Below are positions 51,592 through 59,319 of a stretch of DNA of 64,000 bases, piece by piece. Numbering within the stretch: position 1 is the first letter of the stretch; every line of letters starts with the position of its first letter. The DNA comes from Microbacterium terrisoli. Lineage in GTDB: Bacteria; Actinomycetota; Actinomycetes; Actinomycetales; Microbacteriaceae. The stretch is from positions 2,232,001 to 2,296,000 of the forward strand of contig NZ_CP133019.1 of the NCBI RefSeq assembly GCF_030866805.1, read 5' to 3'. The notes beneath the pieces are model-generated. The model worked only from the letters and a program-made list of their open reading frames with translations, was not told where the DNA came from and ran no database searches. Position numbers and translations under genes: made by a program.

Positions 51592-52317
51592 CTACCCTCC
51601 GGTGAACGGCGAGCCGTCCCAGCTGCTTGCCGACACGCCGACGAGCAGCACGGGGCACGTTCCTGACCCACCCCTGAGCAGTCGATCCTCAGCGTTGGCC
51701 AGCGTGGTAGTTGTGCTCGTCTTGAGGTCGATCGGCAGCTTCGGATTCTGTTGGTCGGGCGGCAGGGTCTGCTGATACTCCATCCACAGCCGCTCAGCGA
51801 GACCCCGAAGATTGCCGCGGTCCTTCGTGATAATGACCGCGCCATCGATCAGTGCGTTCTCGTGCCAGGAGCGATAGGCCGACAGGTCACGGTCGAGATT
51901 ACCGTCCTTGGCGTTCCACTCGATATCGACGATCATTCGCCCCTTGTAGTTGTCGACTCGGTAGCCTCTCGCATAGAGAGCTGGGACCTCCTCGATATGG
52001 CGTCCCTCGGTACGCACACCCTGGGCGTGGAAGTCAGTGTGAAGGTAGCCCCTGACCTCGAAATCGATGCGAGTCTCCTCCCAGCCCAGGGCGCGAAAGC
52101 GCTGATCCAACGCGGCGGTGAGGTCGCCCTTGTTGCCGCCCGCGCGGAGCCACTCGTTCGGGTGCAGTTCGAAGTCGTCTAGCACCTGGAGGAGCTCCGC
52201 GAACTCGACCCGAGCCACGGCGTTCAGGATGGCCGCCGCGTTCCCACTTTCCGCCCACTGGTACCGAGAGCGGATACCCGGCGGAATGACATCCGGGTTG
52301 TCGTAACTACGCGTCAT
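51592..52317 (-). CDS. BglII/BstYI-like type II restriction endonuclease
   Basis: This 241-residue nuclease has the BglII-family core: VDNYKGRMIVDIEWNAKDGN followed by RDLSAYRSWHENALIDGAVIIT. The metal-binding acids are probably D123, D132 and E134. An N-terminal helical part precedes it. The ATG at 52317 has GAGG 5 bases upstream; a GTG two codons earlier is possible. BglII-like enzymes cut palindromes such as RGATCY, but specificity cannot be read here. As the first gene of the operon it is made before the methyltransferase, so control of timing matters on entry into a new host. Confidence 0.82.
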   Translation of the reverse strand: MTRSYDNPDVIPPGIRSRYQWAESGNAAAILNAVARVEFAELLQVLDDFELHPNEWLRAGGNKGDLTAALDQRFRALGWEETRIDFEVRGYLHTDFHAQGVRTEGRHIEEVPALYARGYRVDNYKGRMIVDIEWNAKDGNLDRDLSAYRSWHENALIDGAVIITKDRGNLRGLAERLWMEYQQTLPPDQQNPKLPIDLKTSTTTTLANAEDRLLRGGSGTCPVLLVGVSASSWDGSPFTGG

Positions 52318-52388
52318 GTACACCTCGGCACCATATCGAACCGGAGGGGTCCGGAGGGGATGGCCTGAGTGGTGTTTCTAATCACCAG

Positions 52389-52426
52389 AGGCCCGGTCCC
52401 CCGTTTTGGTGGGAGATTCCGGGCCT
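52389..52426 (-). terminator. Hairpin after a tRNA-like sequence
   Basis: Arms AGGCCCGG and CCGGGCCT enclose a 22-base loop. The stem resembles the element's own tRNA terminator at 61911-61944 (shared GAGATTCCGGGCCT). It follows the tRNA-like 3' end on the minus strand. Confidence 0.5.
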
Positions 52427-52434
52427 CATCAGGT

Positions 52435-52513
52435 TGGTGGCAGGTGAGGGATTCGCCCCCCTCAAAAGTCGAAGACGGCTGATTTAGTCAGTCTGTAATG
52501 CTCCTTCGCTGAG
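52435..52513 (-). other. tRNA-like 3' fragment ending in CCA
   Basis: Read on the minus strand, it has a D-arm-like CTCAGCGAAGGAG, a CTGACTAAATCAG hairpin at the anticodon position, a T-arm-like GAGGG...CCCTC with CGAAT, and the end ACCTGCCACCA. No matching 5' acceptor strand is found and the T-loop is altered, so it is not a working tRNA. It lies in the 453-bp stretch 52318-52770, where no gene can be supported. It may be a degenerate tRNA or an old attachment site. Confidence 0.4.
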
Positions 52514-52770
52514 TGCCGGGGCTGACCAGTGCTGACCACAGCTGCGCTTCTTGCCCGGGATCATGCGAATACCCGGTCGGCTTTGGTGTGCGCTGGTCAC
52601 CCCTGGTTTGGCGCGGTCGGAGGGGTTCTCGAGGGTGCCGCCACCGCTCGCAGCCCCTGCACTCTTCTATTCGACCGGTGTTCTACGCCGCACACACATC
52701 CGACCGAACGTGTGTGAATGCGATGGAGTTAGCTTCCGCTTATCAACGGCAATAACCAGAGGAGGACGAA

Positions 52771-52998
52771 ATGGCTCGGCCGAAAGCACTCGCCGAGGAC
52801 GATGTCCGCATGGAGACTTGCGTGCCCGCTGGGGTCGGGACCGCACTTGACATCGTGGTTGCGCTAACCGGCGCGAGCCGCGCCACGGTGCTCCGACAGG
52901 TGATCGTCGCGGGATTGGAGTCCTACGCACTCGTGAATCCCGAGATCGCCGCTGCACTACCCACCACCACCTACAAGAAGGAGCAGGACCGGTCATGA
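52771..52998 (+). CDS. Small protein, ribbon-helix-helix-like, 75 aa
   Basis: This is a 75-residue protein with an N-terminal polar strand (VRMETCVPAGVGTALDIVVAL) and two helices (SRATVLRQVIVAGLESYAL), the layout of RHH DNA-binding proteins of plasmids and phages. AGAGGAGG precedes the ATG. It overlaps the next gene by 4 bp. It could be a copy-number or transfer regulator; the assignment rests on pattern only. Confidence 0.65.
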   Translation: MARPKALAEDDVRMETCVPAGVGTALDIVVALTGASRATVLRQVIVAGLESYALVNPEIAAALPTTTYKKEQDRS

Positions 52999-53237
52999 CT
53001 ATGCCTGGAAGTGAATTGCCCCCGTACCCGAAGATCGGCGGCGCGACTGTCACGCGGCTACGCAACGCGCGCAAGCAGTACAAGGCCTCGTCCGAGTCGA
53101 TCGACAAGGCGCTGGCGACGACCGAGCGCGGATTCGAGGAGGCGTTCAAGGACGCCGACAGCCGCGCTGCCACGCGCGACCGCATCAAGGCTGCCGCCGA
53201 CAAGAACCGCGACATCTCTCGCCTCAACCACCGCTGA
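52995..53237 (+). CDS. Hypothetical protein, 80 aa
   Basis: This small, highly charged protein is probably all-helical (RNARKQYKASSESIDKALATTERG, FEEAFKDADSRAATRDRIKAAADK in blocks). It is not recognised. It overlaps the preceding RHH-like gene by 4 bp (ATGA) and is followed 18 bp later by the next gene with AAGGAG, so the three form one operon ending at the terminator at 53801. Confidence 0.6.
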   Translation: MTMPGSELPPYPKIGGATVTRLRNARKQYKASSESIDKALATTERGFEEAFKDADSRAATRDRIKAAADKNRDISRLNHR

Positions 53238-53255
53238 CCCGCAAGGAGAACCGAC

Positions 53256-53795
53256 ATGGCCACCAGCACCACCCCGCCCGACATGCAGGACAGCCCTGCA
53301 CCCGCACCCACGAGCACCCGCGACAACGGTGGCGCTCTCGTCAACATGGTCGGTCCCGGCGCTCTGGACCGCATCCGCCGCGAGGCGAGGGAGCGCGCGT
53401 ACCCGAACAGCGAAACCGAGCGCCGCTACATCAACGCTGTGGACCGCGCCGTCTTCGACCGTGTCAGCGGCCTTGAGAAGCACATGGTGGCCGCCGCCGA
53501 GCATGAGCTCGCCGCGAACACTAAGCATCTGGAGGCGGCGGACGGTGTGTTCGATGACCTGCTTGCGCTCCGCACGCGGCTGGATCGCGGATTCGAGGAC
53601 CCACAGGCTCTGGCCACCGAGTATCGCAAGCTGCTCGGTCGCGCCCGAGATGTGCAGCGCAAGCTCGCTTCCGCCGCGCGCTCAGCCGCGTTCTACGGCG
53701 AGCGCGTGGACGACCCGTACGCCGCCGCCGACCATGTGATGGCCATGTTGCCGGTGTCCTCGTATATCCCGATCGACCCCAGCCGCTATCTCTGA
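53256..53795 (+). CDS. Hypothetical helical protein, 179 aa
   Basis: This 179-residue protein is not recognised. A Thr/Pro-rich N-terminus of about 25 residues is followed by long charged helices (LDRIRREARERAY, LEKHMVAAAEHELAANTKHLEAADGVF in parts) that could form a coiled coil. The end SSYIPIDPSRYL is non-helical. AAGGAG lies 7 bases before the ATG. It is the last gene before a strong terminator. Confidence 0.6.
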   Translation: MATSTTPPDMQDSPAPAPTSTRDNGGALVNMVGPGALDRIRREARERAYPNSETERRYINAVDRAVFDRVSGLEKHMVAAAEHELAANTKHLEAADGVFDDLLALRTRLDRGFEDPQALATEYRKLLGRARDVQRKLASAARSAAFYGERVDDPYAAADHVMAMLPVSSYIPIDPSRYL

Positions 53796-53800
53796 AAACA

Positions 53801-53851
53801 GGAAGACCCCGGGAACGGCCTTCCACAACCGTTGAACCCCGGGGGTCTTCC
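53801..53851 (+). terminator. Strong nested hairpin terminator
   Basis: The outer arms GGAAGACCCCGGG and CCCGGGGGTCTTCC enclose an inner AACGG/CCGTT stem. It lies 5 bp after the preceding stop and closes the three-gene operon. Confidence 0.8.
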
Positions 53852-53876
53852 CTCGACCGGAAAGGAAGAATGAACC

Positions 53877-54500
53877 ATGAAGACGCTCATCCCGACGAAG
53901 AAAGACTACTTTGACCGGGGCATCACCGCTCTGCGGTTCCCCTGGGAGCCAGCGACAGTCGAGTCATGGACCCTGCCGCTTGAGCCCCGCGTGGACATCG
54001 ACGGCAAGCACACTCCCATGCGGTATCTGCCGGCCATCGCCCTGGCCACGCTGCGCTACCTCGCGCCCCCGCTCGACGGGATCGTGCCGAACAGCTGGGG
54101 CATCGTCACCGAGGCCACATGCCGCCTGGCGCACTGGCGCTTCCAAGGACACCGTCGCTCAGCGTGGCAGATTGCCGAGAACTTGCAGTCGATCTACTGG
54201 CCGCTGTCGAAGCCGGTATTCGGCCGCTACCGGACGCTGCAAGCCGACCCCTGGCGCGGGCTTGAACTGCTCCGCCTGACCGACCTGCGCTCCATCGGCT
54301 CAGTCGAGTGGTGGTGCGACGTGCCCACCGCACACGACGCCTACACCTTCGAGACCGTGCGCCTGCACGAGGCCATCGCGAGGTTCGATCCTGCCGACGA
54401 CTCCCAGCGTCAACCGGGGTCACGGTTTGCTATCGCATCGCCGAAGCGGCAGAATACCTCTCACACGTCAACGACAACGCGAGGAGAACAGGCTGTGTAG
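53877..54500 (+). CDS. Hypothetical protein, 207 aa
   Basis: This 207-residue protein, rich in Trp and Arg, is not recognised. It has a compact N-terminal region (MKTLIPTKKDYFDRGITALRF) and a central block with YRTLQADPWRGLELLRLTDL; the last 35 residues are Ser/Thr/Gln-rich and probably disordered. GGAAAGGAAG lies upstream. It is the first gene after the terminator and precedes the excisionase-like gene, so it probably belongs to the replication or regulation block. Confidence 0.6.
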   Translation: MKTLIPTKKDYFDRGITALRFPWEPATVESWTLPLEPRVDIDGKHTPMRYLPAIALATLRYLAPPLDGIVPNSWGIVTEATCRLAHWRFQGHRRSAWQIAENLQSIYWPLSKPVFGRYRTLQADPWRGLELLRLTDLRSIGSVEWWCDVPTAHDAYTFETVRLHEAIARFDPADDSQRQPGSRFAIASPKRQNTSHTSTTTRGEQAV

Positions 54501-54614
54501 CGCCTCTGGGCTACATCGATGGGAAGGACCCCGTCGTGATCATCCATTACCGGATGGCTCGACCGGGTCCTATTTGTTTGCCCGGACGGACCTTCCATCA
54601 CGAAGGGTTCAATC

Positions 54615-54833
54615 ATGGCCAAGTCCATCGCCGAGCCGACTCGGCAGTTCACCTACAGCACCGCACCCGCTCGCATCCTGGAGCGTCACGGCATCACCAT
54701 CTCGACGCGTCAACTGCAGCGCTGGGTCGAATTGCGACGCGTCGATCATCTGAAGATCGGCCATCGCGTCTACTTCACGGATGAGAATCTCGACGCTCTG
54801 ATCGACTCGCTGACTGTGAAAGCGGTCCGATGA
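54615..54833 (+). CDS. Excisionase-like HTH protein (MerR/AlpA type), 72 aa
   Basis: This 72-residue winged-helix protein has ISTRQLQRWVELRRVDHLKIGHRVYFTDENLDALIDSL, the pattern of Xis/AlpA/MerR-type HTH_17 domains in integrative elements. It would bind next to the att or arm sites and steer the integrase toward excision, or act as a regulator of the replication gene 75 bp downstream. Position before the primase matches actinobacterial integrative elements such as pSAM2-type plasmids. Confidence 0.75.
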   Translation: MAKSIAEPTRQFTYSTAPARILERHGITISTRQLQRWVELRRVDHLKIGHRVYFTDENLDALIDSLTVKAVR

Positions 54834-54907
54834 GCGCCCACGCCTGACACCACCGTTCCGAGCGGCATCCAAGGTACTGCGCTCACCCGACCCCAGAAGG
54901 ATCATCC

Positions 54908-57082
54908 ATGTCTATCCACATCGAGCGAGAGATTCCTCCGGTGCTTCAGCGGTTCCTCGACCGGCTCGACCAGGATTCGCTCACGCACGCGGGCGGACTG
55001 CAATTCAAGGCGCGATGCCCTGCGCACGATGACGACATGCCGTCGCTGTCGATCGGGTGGAGCGACAAGGGCAAGGTGCTCGCCAAGTGCCACGCCGAGT
55101 GCGAGTTCTCAGACATCATCAGCGCGCTCGGTCTGACCCGCAAGGATATCGAGACGCCGCGCCAGATCGTCGCCACGTACGACTACGAGAACGAGGACGG
55201 CCACCTGGAGTACCAGGTGGTACGCGAGGATCCCAAGGCGTTCTTCCAGCGTCGCCCCGGTGAGCGCAAGGGGCAGTGGATCAACAACACGACCGGTGTC
55301 GCGCCAATCCCGTACCACCTGCCTGCGCTCGCCGAGCTCGTCGCGCACGGTACCGCCGAAGACACGATCTGGATCGTCGAGGGTGAAAAGGACGTTCAGG
55401 CCATCGAGGAGGCCTATGGCGACGTGGCGACGTGTAATCACGGCGGGGCTGGCAAATGGACCGACGAGCACTCGTCGTACCTCGAAGGCTTCCCGGGGCA
55501 GGTGGTTATCGTCATTGACGCCGACGAGAAGCCTTCCAAGCCGGGCCAGAAACACGCGCTCACCGCGTACGAGTCCCTGCTGCGCGTTACGGGCATCGAG
55601 GCAGAGCTCGCTTACCCCGTCGTCGGGAAAGACGCCGCAGACCATGTACCTGACCACGACGCCGACGAGTTCATTGCAGTAACGCCGGACCAGCTTCGTG
55701 CAGAGATCGCGGACGCCAAGAAGCTCCCCGAGCCTCTGGGGAAGGGATCTCGGTCTTCCAGCAATGCGCAGGAGCCTGCGGCGAAACGTGACCTTGTGAT
55801 TGTGAAGGCATCCGAGGTCAAGTCGACCCGTCAGCGGTGGCTGTGGGAGGGTCGTGTGCCGCTGGGCATCCTCGCATTGCTCGGTGGTCGTGGCGGGGTC
55901 GGTAAGTCCACGTTCTCGCTGTGGGCTGCAGTCGAGCTCCAGCACGGTCGACTCCCGGGCGACTTCCACGACAAGTCGCTCCCGGTCCTCTACGTCGGGA
56001 TCGAGGACGACTGGGAGACCCAGGTCAAGCCCCGGCTGGCGGCTGCTGGCGCAAACATGAACCTGGCGCTGTTCCTCAAGGTCACGGAGACCGTCGAGGA
56101 GACCACGGGTGATCGCGTGCCCGATCTGTCCCAGGACATGCCCCTTCTCGAGGAAGCCCTTGAGCAGTTCGGGCCGTGCCTGATGATCGTCGACCCGTTG
56201 CCGTCGCTCATCCATGATGACGACCACCGCCGTAACGTCGTGCGGGCTGCACTGGACCCATTGCTCGGGGCGCTCGCACGGACACGTTCAACCCTGTTCG
56301 GCATCATGCACACCAGGAAGGGTGGCGGAGCCGCAAACGATCTGCTGTCTGGCTCGCACGCCTACTACGACGCCGCGCGTGCAGTGATGCTCTTCGCCAA
56401 AGACGACGAATCCGGCCAGGTGATCATGTCTCAGGTCAAGGGCAACTACTCGGCGGATGAGGCCACCGACTCGCTGGCGTTCAAGCTCGTGAACACCCCG
56501 GTAGAGCTGGACGACTTCACTGTGCAGGACTACGCGCGTGTCGAAATCGTCGGTGCCACGAGTATGTCCGTAGAGGAGATCGTCAACCGAGAGCCGCTGC
56601 GCGAAGAGGTTGGCGTGCGCGCTCGGTGGATCGTGGATTACCTCTCGCACCGTAACGGCTTCGCGCTCGCCACAGATGTCCAAGACGCCGCTCACGAGGA
56701 GAACGGCTGGACCGAACGCCAAATGCTGTCCGCGCGCGCAAAATGCTCCCCCGCCGTCAAGAGCAAGAAGGCGCGCGGTGCGATGAACGCTCCATGGTTT
56801 TGGTGCTTCGCGACGGTGGAGCCGCCGTCCGCCGAAGAAGACCAATTCTCCCCGAGAGCGCAGTCTTGGTCTTCTTCCGGAATCTCGCAGGATTCTTGGT
56901 CATCGCGCTCCCAAGGGTCCGCCAAGAATCCCGATGGCAGTTCCGACCAAGAATCCCACCCCGATGACCAAGGCTCCTCAGTAATTCCGGAAGAAGACCA
57001 ATATTCCGCTCTTAAGAGAGAAGCGGGTTCTTCACGTTCGCCTCGTCTGCGCATTCTGCGAGAAGGCGATGTCGCTCCATAG
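54908..57082 (+). CDS. Primase-TOPRIM-RepA-like helicase fusion
   Basis: This 724-residue replication protein has an N-terminal zinc-binding site (C37, H40, C61, C65) of primase type. A TOPRIM domain follows, with E159 (WIVEGEKD) and D205/D207 (VVIVIDADE). A RecA-like ATPase comes next, with Walker A GGRGGVGKST at 327-336 and LMIVDPLPSL as Walker B. A C-terminal winged region precedes a Ser/Asp/Glu-rich tail (about 645-715) encoded by DNA full of inverted repeats. It probably starts element replication after excision. AGAAGGA precedes the ATG. Confidence 0.87.
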   Translation: MSIHIEREIPPVLQRFLDRLDQDSLTHAGGLQFKARCPAHDDDMPSLSIGWSDKGKVLAKCHAECEFSDIISALGLTRKDIETPRQIVATYDYENEDGHLEYQVVREDPKAFFQRRPGERKGQWINNTTGVAPIPYHLPALAELVAHGTAEDTIWIVEGEKDVQAIEEAYGDVATCNHGGAGKWTDEHSSYLEGFPGQVVIVIDADEKPSKPGQKHALTAYESLLRVTGIEAELAYPVVGKDAADHVPDHDADEFIAVTPDQLRAEIADAKKLPEPLGKGSRSSSNAQEPAAKRDLVIVKASEVKSTRQRWLWEGRVPLGILALLGGRGGVGKSTFSLWAAVELQHGRLPGDFHDKSLPVLYVGIEDDWETQVKPRLAAAGANMNLALFLKVTETVEETTGDRVPDLSQDMPLLEEALEQFGPCLMIVDPLPSLIHDDDHRRNVVRAALDPLLGALARTRSTLFGIMHTRKGGGAANDLLSGSHAYYDAARAVMLFAKDDESGQVIMSQVKGNYSADEATDSLAFKLVNTPVELDDFTVQDYARVEIVGATSMSVEEIVNREPLREEVGVRARWIVDYLSHRNGFALATDVQDAAHEENGWTERQMLSARAKCSPAVKSKKARGAMNAPWFWCFATVEPPSAEEDQFSPRAQSWSSSGISQDSWSSRSQGSAKNPDGSSDQESHPDDQGSSVIPEEDQYSALKREAGSSRSPRLRILREGDVAP
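56834..57002. repeat. Inverted-repeat cluster in the 3' end of the replication gene
   Basis: A perfect 18-bp inverted pair, TTGGTCTTCTTCCGGAAT (56866-56883) and its complement (56984-57001), encloses two further perfect 11-bp pairs: GATTCTTGGTC (56891) with 56945-56955, and CTTGGTCATCG (56895) with 56962-56972. GAAGAAGACCAAT also occurs as a direct repeat at 56834 and 56990. It codes for the disordered protein tail and may be the replication origin. Confidence 0.7.
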
Positions 57083-57144
57083 GCCGCCGAGGGGACGGGT
57101 GCTCGCTGGGTCGTTCCGTTCGCGTTCGCCCCGTCCTCTCGGCC
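57082..57144 (+). terminator. Long hairpin after the replication gene
   Basis: Arms GGCCGCCGAGGGGACGGG and CCCCGTCCTCTCGGCC are complementary with one bulge and one mismatch around a loop of about 29 bases. It begins at the stop codon and is a terminator or RNA structure before the HGG-protein gene. Confidence 0.55.
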
Positions 57145-57184
57145 TGTACGGAACAACGATCAACGAAATGAAGGGTGGAAGGTC

Positions 57185-57976
57185 ATGACTGACAAGAAGG
57201 GCATTGACGAGCCGGTCAAGCGCGAGGTCGGAGTGTGGAAGGACGGGCGTAGACCGAAGGTGCTGTGCACCGCACACCGAACCAACGGGGATCCTTGTAA
57301 TCGGGTACCCATCAAAGGATCGAACGTATGTGCTACTCATGGCGGAAGGGCTCCTGCTGTCCGCGCTGCCGCCCAGGTCCGCATTCTCATGTCGAGCGAT
57401 CTGGCAGTCGCCAAGCTGGTGAAACTCCTGACCTCCAAGGATGAGCGAGTCGTACTCGCTGCCGCGAAGGACCTCGCCGACCGGGCGAACCTTGCAGGGA
57501 CGCAACAGGTCGAGATAGGTGTGACCAAGCGCACGTTCGAGGATCACGCGAGCGATATGGTCATGGACCTCGACGTTGACGAGGACGACGAGGACGACCT
57601 GGACGACGAGTACGACGACATCGTCGATGCCGAGGTTGTGGAGGACGAGCCGCCCGCCGAGACCCGGCATGACCGTGCCGCGTTCCGCGAGGCCCTCGCC
57701 GAGCGCCGCCGCGAACACCAGGCCCTGTCCAAGGCGAAGCGCGGTGCGCGATTGACCGAGGAGCAGCGCGCCTCAGCCGCGCGCCGTGCCAGCGCGGGCG
57801 GACCAGTGGACGAGCCGGACCGACCCGACCCCTGGAACGCGCCGGACCACAATCCGGAAGAGCGGATGACCAGGGAACAGCTGATGCTCGCCCGCGAGCG
57901 CGGCGACAGCACGTCCAGCCGAGGTAGTGGCCGCACGATGTCCCCGAAGCGCCGGGCGCAGCGTAACGGCGGCTGA
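57185..57976 (+). CDS. HGG-motif zinc-finger-like protein
   Basis: This 263-residue protein has an N-terminal Cys/His motif VLCTAHRTNGDPCNRVPIKG followed by VCATHGGRAPAVRAAAQVR, seen in many actinobacteriophage and integrative-element proteins. Some of these are annotated as small terminase-like. A middle acidic block (DVDEDDEDDLDDEYDD) and a basic C-terminus follow. It may bind DNA. If it is a terminase-type protein, the element could be a phage satellite, but that is only a possibility. Confidence 0.65.
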   Translation: MTDKKGIDEPVKREVGVWKDGRRPKVLCTAHRTNGDPCNRVPIKGSNVCATHGGRAPAVRAAAQVRILMSSDLAVAKLVKLLTSKDERVVLAAAKDLADRANLAGTQQVEIGVTKRTFEDHASDMVMDLDVDEDDEDDLDDEYDDIVDAEVVEDEPPAETRHDRAAFREALAERRREHQALSKAKRGARLTEEQRASAARRASAGGPVDEPDRPDPWNAPDHNPEERMTREQLMLARERGDSTSSRGSGRTMSPKRRAQRNGG

Positions 57977-57983
57977 GTTCGGA

Positions 57984-58094
57984 CCGTAGCCACCCCGGAG
58001 CCACACAGGGCTGGCCGTAGCCACACGAGAGCCCGCGAGATGGGTAGCTGGGAGGGTACGGCCAGCCCGATGAGCCCTACGCCACCGTAGTCAC
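57984..58094. repeat. CCGTAGYCAC direct repeats with a 12-bp inverted repeat
   Basis: CCGTAGYCAC occurs at 57984, 58015 and 58085. An inverted pair GGGCTGGCCGTA (58008-58019) and TACGGCCAGCCC (58057-58068) lies among them. The 241-bp stretch 57977-58217 has no gene. Iteron-like spacing makes it a second candidate origin or a regulator-binding region. Confidence 0.55.
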
Positions 58095-58172
58095 GAGCAT
58101 ATTGCTTAGCCCATACCAAATTGGGTGAGCAGTTTGCCATAAGGGGACCTTGGGGGCGATCATTAGGTCAGA

Positions 58173-58188
58173 TCGAACATCCGTTCGA
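58173..58188 (+). promoter_or_regulatory. LexA (SOS) box
   Basis: TCGAACATCCGTTCGA is a perfect palindromic match to the actinobacterial LexA consensus TCGAAC-N4-GTTCGA. It lies 30 bp before the first gene of the right-arm operon that includes both recombinases. DNA damage should induce this operon. Confidence 0.85.
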
Positions 58189-58217
58189 TACCAACTGGGT
58201 CGGAAAGGACTCCCACC

Positions 58218-58631
58218 ATGAACGCTAAGAAGGTCACCGCCTCCACTCCCGCTCCGCTGGCACACCGCGTGCCCGCCGAGGTCAGCGCACTCATCCAGAC
58301 CTACAGCGCCTGGATCGAGGAGCAGACCGGTCAGAAGGTCGACCCCATGTCGGTCTATCTCGGTAGCCAGCTGCGCGGCTTGTTCCAGAAGAGCGACGGC
58401 AACCAGGCTCGGCTCGCGGAAGCCGCCAAGGCTCGCGCCGCGAAGGCCTCCCAGCCTGCATCCGCGGCCAAGACGGCACTCAAGGCCAAGGCGCAGCCGA
58501 AGAAGGTCACGCGCCGTCGCCCCGCGAAGGGTTCCACTGTCGCGACCAAGGCGGGCGTCGTGATCGCTGAGCAGCGCCACATCGACGCGACCACCACGCC
58601 GACCACCACCGGCGCGAAGGCGGGTGCGTGA
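58218..58631 (+). CDS. Lys/Ala-rich hypothetical protein, 137 aa
   Basis: The N-terminal 65 residues (PLAHRVPAEVSALIQTYSAWIEEQTGQKVD) look folded. The rest is a basic Lys/Ala/Pro-rich tail (KAQPKKVTRRRPAKG) like those of histone-like DNA-binding proteins. Function is unknown. GGAAAGGA precedes the ATG. It is the first gene under the LexA box, so it is SOS-induced if the box works. Confidence 0.65.
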   Translation: MNAKKVTASTPAPLAHRVPAEVSALIQTYSAWIEEQTGQKVDPMSVYLGSQLRGLFQKSDGNQARLAEAAKARAAKASQPASAAKTALKAKAQPKKVTRRRPAKGSTVATKAGVVIAEQRHIDATTTPTTTGAKAGA

Positions 58632-58912
58632 TGCTGTTCGACATCGAGCGCGGGCCTAACACCCCGGCATACCCGGACACCCGCGACGGTGCGATCCAGT
58701 GCCTGACCGACATCGCACACCCCGACATCGCCGCGCTGGCGCAACGGGTCGTCACTGAGGGCACGCACACGTGGATCCCCGATCCGGCAGTGGCGGGCGT
58801 GTGGGGTCTGGTGAACGTCGCCGACTACCGCACCGGCAACACGGCGGTGATCGTCGTGTACTGCACAGACGGCGACCTCACCGTTGACGAGGCCTTCGAG
58901 GGGCGTGCCTGA
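58631..58912 (+). CDS. Hypothetical protein, 93 aa
   Basis: This small acidic protein begins MLFDIERGPNTPAYPDTRDG. It has a mixed alpha/beta pattern ending TAVIVVYCTDGDLTVDEAFEG. It is not recognised. The start shares a TGATG junction with the preceding stop; a GTG 3 bases earlier is possible. Both its ends overlap neighbours, indicating an operon with tight translational coupling. Confidence 0.6.
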   Translation: MLFDIERGPNTPAYPDTRDGAIQCLTDIAHPDIAALAQRVVTEGTHTWIPDPAVAGVWGLVNVADYRTGNTAVIVVYCTDGDLTVDEAFEGRA

Positions 58913-59319
58913 TGAACCTCGACGCTTACTGGCAGATGTACGACATCACCCTCGCGCGCATCCGCGACGAGAGGCCTGCCACGTTCCACAGCCTCAAGGC
59001 CATCCTGGACCGCTTCCAGCCACCTTCCAGCGGTGATGCCTTCTTCCCCGATGGTGCTGATGACACCCTCGCGCACGCGCTGCGCGACGCGGGCTGGTAC
59101 CTCACCTTCCGAGGAGCGGACTACCTGTACACCGCCGAGCACCCCACCTCACACGCGAAGCTGCAGTACGTCGAAGGCGATGTGTTCGACAAGACGCCAG
59201 CGCCGATCTGCTCACGCTGTGGCAGGCCGCTCGCTCCCGGTTGCTGCGACACCACGGACATCATCCTGTACACCGCAGACCAAGCCGATGCACCCGCGAC
59301 CGAGGAGGACGAGCGATGA
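58912..59319 (+). CDS. Hypothetical protein with CxxC pair, 135 aa
   Basis: This 135-residue protein has a Trp/Tyr-rich N-terminal half (YWQMYDITLARIRDERPATFHS) and a C-terminal ICSRCGRPLAPGCCDTTD, a possible zinc ribbon. It is not recognised. It overlaps the previous gene by one base and the serine recombinase gene by 4 bp. Its place immediately before the recombinase suggests an accessory DNA-binding role. Confidence 0.6.
   Translation: MNLDAYWQMYDITLARIRDERPATFHSLKAILDRFQPPSSGDAFFPDGADDTLAHALRDAGWYLTFRGADYLYTAEHPTSHAKLQYVEGDVFDKTPAPICSRCGRPLAPGCCDTTDIILYTADQADAPATEEDER

Noticed and set aside
52513..52770. Small open frames between the tRNA-like sequence and the RHH-like gene
   Set aside because: Several overlapping plus-strand frames exist, but none has a ribosome site, a recognisable product or coupling to a neighbour.
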